NCBI GenBank assembly: GCA_037176845.1
Contig: JAYKXP010000032.1
Coordinates: forward strand, 482,026-546,025
From: Paramarasmius palmivorus
Lineage: Eukaryota; Basidiomycota; Agaricomycetes; Agaricales; Marasmiaceae
Direction: 5' to 3'
Length of the DNA: 64,000 nt
Part shown: positions 60,481 to 64,000 of the stretch, piece by piece
How the letters are laid out: the number at the start of each line of letters is the position of its first letter
Numbering within the stretch: position 1 is the first letter of the stretch
The notes under the pieces: generated by a model
What the model was told of the DNA's origin: nothing
What the model saw: only the letters and a program-made list of their open reading frames with translations
Databases searched by the model: none
Program-made: the position numbers and the translations under genes

Positions 60481-62190
60481 GGGAATCCCCGCCAGTCAAA
60501 CCCGTAGCCTAACGGCAAAGGGTAAACCCTTTTAAGCGTGTTCGCGTGCTGGGAAACACAACAGAAGATGAAGCAGCAGCAGCAGCCTGTCCCATCACCA
60601 CTCACTCTCACACGGCTATTGGCCTCTTTGGCATCGTCGGATCGACCAGCGCCTCGTCGGTCGCTTCTTTTAATCACGAATGAGTTACCTGTCCAGGATG
60701 AGGCAGGGATCGTGATTCGCCGCAACTCTAGCAGTACGTACCTTCCGACTCTGCTAGTAGTACGTCGCTGTACGCTCGAGCCACTCTGGACGGTCTCGAA
60801 GCTCCCAGGTTCGCGCACATCTCGAAGCCCGCGAGAACGTCGCAGCGTCCATTCCAACGACTCCTCGAAAGTTTTCCCCGCAGCCAGCGGCACGAAAAAC
60901 CGACAACGCGTTCAGAGGAAAATCAGGGAGAAGTGGAGTGGGGAACCGACTGGAGGAGGACCCCCTACCGATCACGACGAGGACATGGGGTCATATACCG
61001 AGGGAAGAGGTAACGGCTTGACCTCTTAGGCAGTTACCCCCTCGCACTCGCACATAATTATGCAAACTCGAATTGCGCTGCATCGTACAGCCGCATTTAG
61101 TAGTATATCGACGAACGATTGTATCATTTATTCAATAGAATAAAAGTCGTTGTGCAGATCATTTGGCATGTGTGATAAGTGTAGGGAATATACCAATGAA
61201 TGTTCTCAGGCTTGCCGACTGGTATCTTGGTGTAATCTGCTATGCACTTTACCCGGGAATTTGGGTGATTTTCGCCGATTATAACCATTACGGATTGGTC
61301 CCAAGGAGCAATACTGCAGCTAACAAACTGAGCTTAGTGCGAAGCAAGGTTCAGTATGCGTGGATCCACTTCATTGAGACCAAACCGGTTCATTACATGA
61401 CGCACGTACGCGCTTGTATCCATATATGATATCACCGAATTTATCGATTAGACGTTTGCTATGGGAGAAATTTTACAAATTCTTTGTTATAGGCAATCGC
61501 CAAAACTCGAATCTCTTATAGAAATGAGCACAGACTAGGCTTTGCCATCCTCATTCTATTGTGACTCCAATTTATTGGTTACAAACCATCGCATGTCACC
61601 TGCTGAGAATTAATTGCGTTCGCCTTGTTGCACTCATCGAACATCGAACTAAGAGGCTTAAAACTCCCCAGCCTCGGCTTCGGACAGCCGTACTAAAGCG
61701 CGTGCCTTGAAAAAGCATAGGAGAACACCATTAAGTTTCCCTCAGAATCTTCGAGTCCCACTGAGCAGTATTCTTGCTCCTCGGATGCGCAGAAGGAAAA
61801 ATGAATCTTATGTTTCCTCCTGCTCGGTGCTCTCGAGCTTCTAAGATAGGGGGGCCGTTGGAGCGAATCCATCAGATCTGAAGGGCGGGTCGTGGGGTAG
61901 CTGAGCACCAGCGTTACTAGTACTTTGCAGGAACGTTTTTTTCGACATCATTTCTTCCTTGGCTGGTTGAATCGTACTCCGTAGCCAAAGCGATACTATC
62001 AACGGCTGTGCGAACTAGAGCGCCATGTGAACACCCAACAAAACGCTGCCGTCCATCAAAGATTGATGTCGGAGGAAGGGAGGAAATTTATAGCGAAGGA
62101 ATTGTTCAGTCTTAGGAGACGCATGAATTTAAATTCTGCCTCAAAGCGGACCGCATACACCACAGCAAAATGGTCGTGGCGAACCGTTGA
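60480..62190 (+). mobile_element. Interior of copia remnant (protease/early integrase zone, unrecognisable)
   Basis: By position this should hold the protease and N-terminal integrase. I cannot find the D-S-G-A or H-x-x-x-H motifs. A 163-codon frame at 60538-61029 with a CAG run and a basic C-terminus has no recognisable domain. The region has either decayed or been replaced by insertions. Confidence 0.4.
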
Positions 62191-63060
62191 ATGAACTGGT
62201 CATGGACAAAGCGCCCAGGCTTAACGCTTCGACGCAGTGTTGTACCACTGTCTTGGTGGAATTTTGTGTGTTTGCATGGGGGGGGGGCCCCCCCCCATTT
62301 TTGTTTTGGGCATGTCTACAAACGTTCACCGATTATTGACGCTACAAGGAAAGGACTCCTTGTGAACGGTTTGATGGAAAAATCTCCTGATGTCGCGCAG
62401 TTCCGAGTATTGAGGTTGTGGCGGATACATTTACGGTCCCAAGGAGATGAAGAGTGAATAAACTCTCGCTAGACGAACTTATACGTTCATTGGCATCAAT
62501 GAGGAATGGATGGGTTTCTTTCATATTCCCGAAACTGATAAGCTAAAAGCCGCTAACCGCTCTTTTCGGACGAGAACCGGTTTCCGAAGTGTCCGAGTCC
62601 TAAACCACAAGTGTAACTCCAGTAGCCCTAAACCAGGGCAATCAGTGATTTCCGTTATCTTTGAACAGACGATGAAACCATTCACATCGTCCTCACCTCC
62701 TACACCTGCAAGGACAACTGCACCTATCACTGTCGGTGAGCAGATCCACGGCAATCATCGCCAAGGCAGAGTCCCAGCCAGTCCATCACCGGGACAGAAG
62801 CAGAGCTACATCCGAAGGAGATAATCACCTCCGGGTGAAATTGGTTCAACAGATGGCGATAAATCAATTAGGTGCGGAGCTCGTGAGTGATCATCTCCAC
62901 ACAAACCTGCCTTGTGAACCAACAGCTGGGCCATCTCAAAAAGAGCGAGTCTCAGGACAAGACGCCTGCTCAGAAGCGGACAGGAGTGTCTTCAGCGCCA
63001 AGCAACATATTTTGGTGAACATGCTGATCCAAATAATCCTGCGCAAGTACAGCGTGACGT
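62190..63060 (+). pseudogene. Copia integrase C-terminal remnant
   Basis: Contains R-S-P-I-I-D-A near 62326, K-S-P-D-V-A-Q-F-R-V near 62380, then (shifted frame) G-Y-I-Y-G-P-K-E-M-K and A-R-R-T-Y-T-F-I-G-I with I-P-E-T-D-K near 62530. This is the usual order at the end of copia integrase. Stops and shifts are present. Confidence 0.7.
62276..62296. repeat. G10/C9 homopolymer palindrome
   Basis: ATG10C9AT: a run of ten G directly followed by nine C inside the integrase remnant. It could form a perfect hairpin or a G-quadruplex-prone tract; a collapsed or inserted assembly artefact is equally possible. Confidence 0.9.
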
Positions 63061-63469
63061 AACCGTCAGGCAGTTTGGAGAAATGCAAACGGGGAAGTAG
63101 ACATGGTCGCCTCCAGCTCTAGACCCAGGCTTAGATGTCGCAAGGCGTAGACCTCGGGATCAGGCGCTCTCACGCGTTCCTGGCCCTAGTTTCCACTTCA
63201 AGCCCTGTCCTGATACGCGAACACGACTGGTCACGCTACAACAGCTGAAAACCTGATGCATAAACGAATCCCTGGAAGGGGACGATAGGTTAGCAAATTT
63301 GCTCATTAATAAAGCAATTCTAATCAAGACCTAACAAAGTCCTTCTAATGTTCGAGAATGGACTGTCCTAGAGAGTTGCGTGAATGCCTTAATTCGCAGC
63401 AAAAGATGGAAGACTGGCGGCCGCGAAGTAACGTGAAGCCCGTCGCAAGCGCACTGTCTTCATCTTTTT

Positions 63470-64000
63470 GATCTTTCCACATCGGGATCGCAAACTGTTA
63501 AAACAAAATGGTATTCGACATCAATCGGATGGGGCGTTTAAGAAACGCGACTTGTAGCTAAAGGTTTTTCTCAGTCGAAAGGTGGAGATATTTTGAGAAT
63601 CTTCTCACCATTGTTTGTATGATCTGTTCCGCAATGCTATTAGCGCTTGCACCTCGAGAACTGCATGTGTCCGCACGATCAAGAGCGCTTATTCTTATAT
63701 GGCAATCGATTAGAAGGAAGAAATCTTATGATCAACCTGAAGGCTTTTAAAGCCAAAGGCCAAGAACGTAAATTCTACCTTGCGCCGAGCTATTTATGGA
63801 TTGAAACTAGCTGCACTCGTATGTGAGAGCGCTAACTCAAAGCCATAAGAAATGAGGCTTTGAAACGTTTAGTTTCTGTGCAGGCATATTCATCCATCTG
63901 AGAATCAAGGACGTCCGTTATCAGCTATTATAGACGGTGATCATGGCCGTATTTATCGGTAACCTTATCCGAAATAACGTTGCCCTAAATAAGGCCGAAT
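63470..64000 (+). pseudogene. Copia reverse transcriptase N-terminal remnant (cut by window end)
   Basis: In mixed frames: R-L-V-A-K-G-F-S-Q near 63555, F-S-P-L-F near 63605, the I-K-S-A-Y-S-Y-like stretch near 63680, and G-F-K-A-K-G-Q-E-R-K near 63745 followed by L-A-P-S-Y-L-W. This is the start of the Ty1/copia RT domain. The polymerase core would lie past 64000. Confidence 0.7.

Noticed and set aside
60538..61029. 163-codon ORF with a glutamine run as an independent gene
   Set aside because: It lies inside the copia remnant between gag and integrase, and no homologous domain is visible.

Overview
The window looks like an accessory, repeat-rich stretch of an Agaricomycete (mushroom-forming basidiomycete) genome. 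Genes are cut by many 50-60 bp GT-AG introns. The recognisable families are ones common in agarics: type-B carboxylesterase, GH76-like membrane-anchored glycosidase, ricin-B-type beta-trefoil proteins, HNH-domain proteins, a Kre9/Knh-like secreted protein, a MYST acetyltransferase, and proteins carrying a GGQFNNVSGDQ motif. There are no operons, ribosomal or transfer RNA genes, or CRISPR arrays. The species cannot be named from sequence alone.

Layout. 0-8 kb: diverged repeat modules, an ESA1-derived 5' gene fragment and beta-trefoil gene 1. 8-13 kb: another ESA1 fragment, unidentified modules and the first gene of the 'FNNV' family (A). 13-26 kb: the most gene-like part, with a GH76-like gene, an intact 470-aa orphan, a second copy of the 2-8 kb block (beta-trefoil gene 2), a wrecked FNNV copy (B), an HNH-type protein whose catalytic residues are altered, and a 12-cysteine small secreted protein. 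27-37 kb: FNNV genes C, D and E, carboxylesterase 1, and a chimeric HNH relic. 37.8-41.4 kb: the only near-full-length ESA1-type histone acetyltransferase, with a 1.5 kb repeat-filled intron and three apparent one-base frameshifts. 41.6-49.3 kb: a MITE-like element and an array of copies of the ESA1 5' flank, with FNNV gene F inside it. 49.4-56 kb: FNNV gene G, a Kre9-like gene and carboxylesterase 2 in inverted orientation. 59.3-64 kb: a decayed Ty1/copia retrotransposon running off the window.

The main discovery candidate is the FNNV family. Six copies (A, C, D, E, F, G; predicted 203-415 aa) can be read through three exons with both intron phases conserved (0, then 1). They share a short N-terminal motif (M-x-x-L-E-E-x-S-S-S), a hypervariable minisatellite-like remainder of exon 1, a middle exon with SGGQFNNVSGDQVNI, and a conserved C-terminal helical exon. 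Most copies lie head-to-head with a fragment of the ESA1 5' region, as if an ancestral divergent gene pair and its shared promoter had been amplified many times. FNNV copies point left on the left half of the window and right on the right half. With the inverted carboxylesterase pair, this gives a broken large-scale inverted symmetry centred near 43.3 kb.

Reliability: exon models were made by eye from splice signals and frame continuity. Family names for ESA1, carboxylesterase, HNH, GH76 and copia rest on recognised motifs; functions of the FNNV family, the 470-aa gene and the secreted cysteine-rich protein are unknown.
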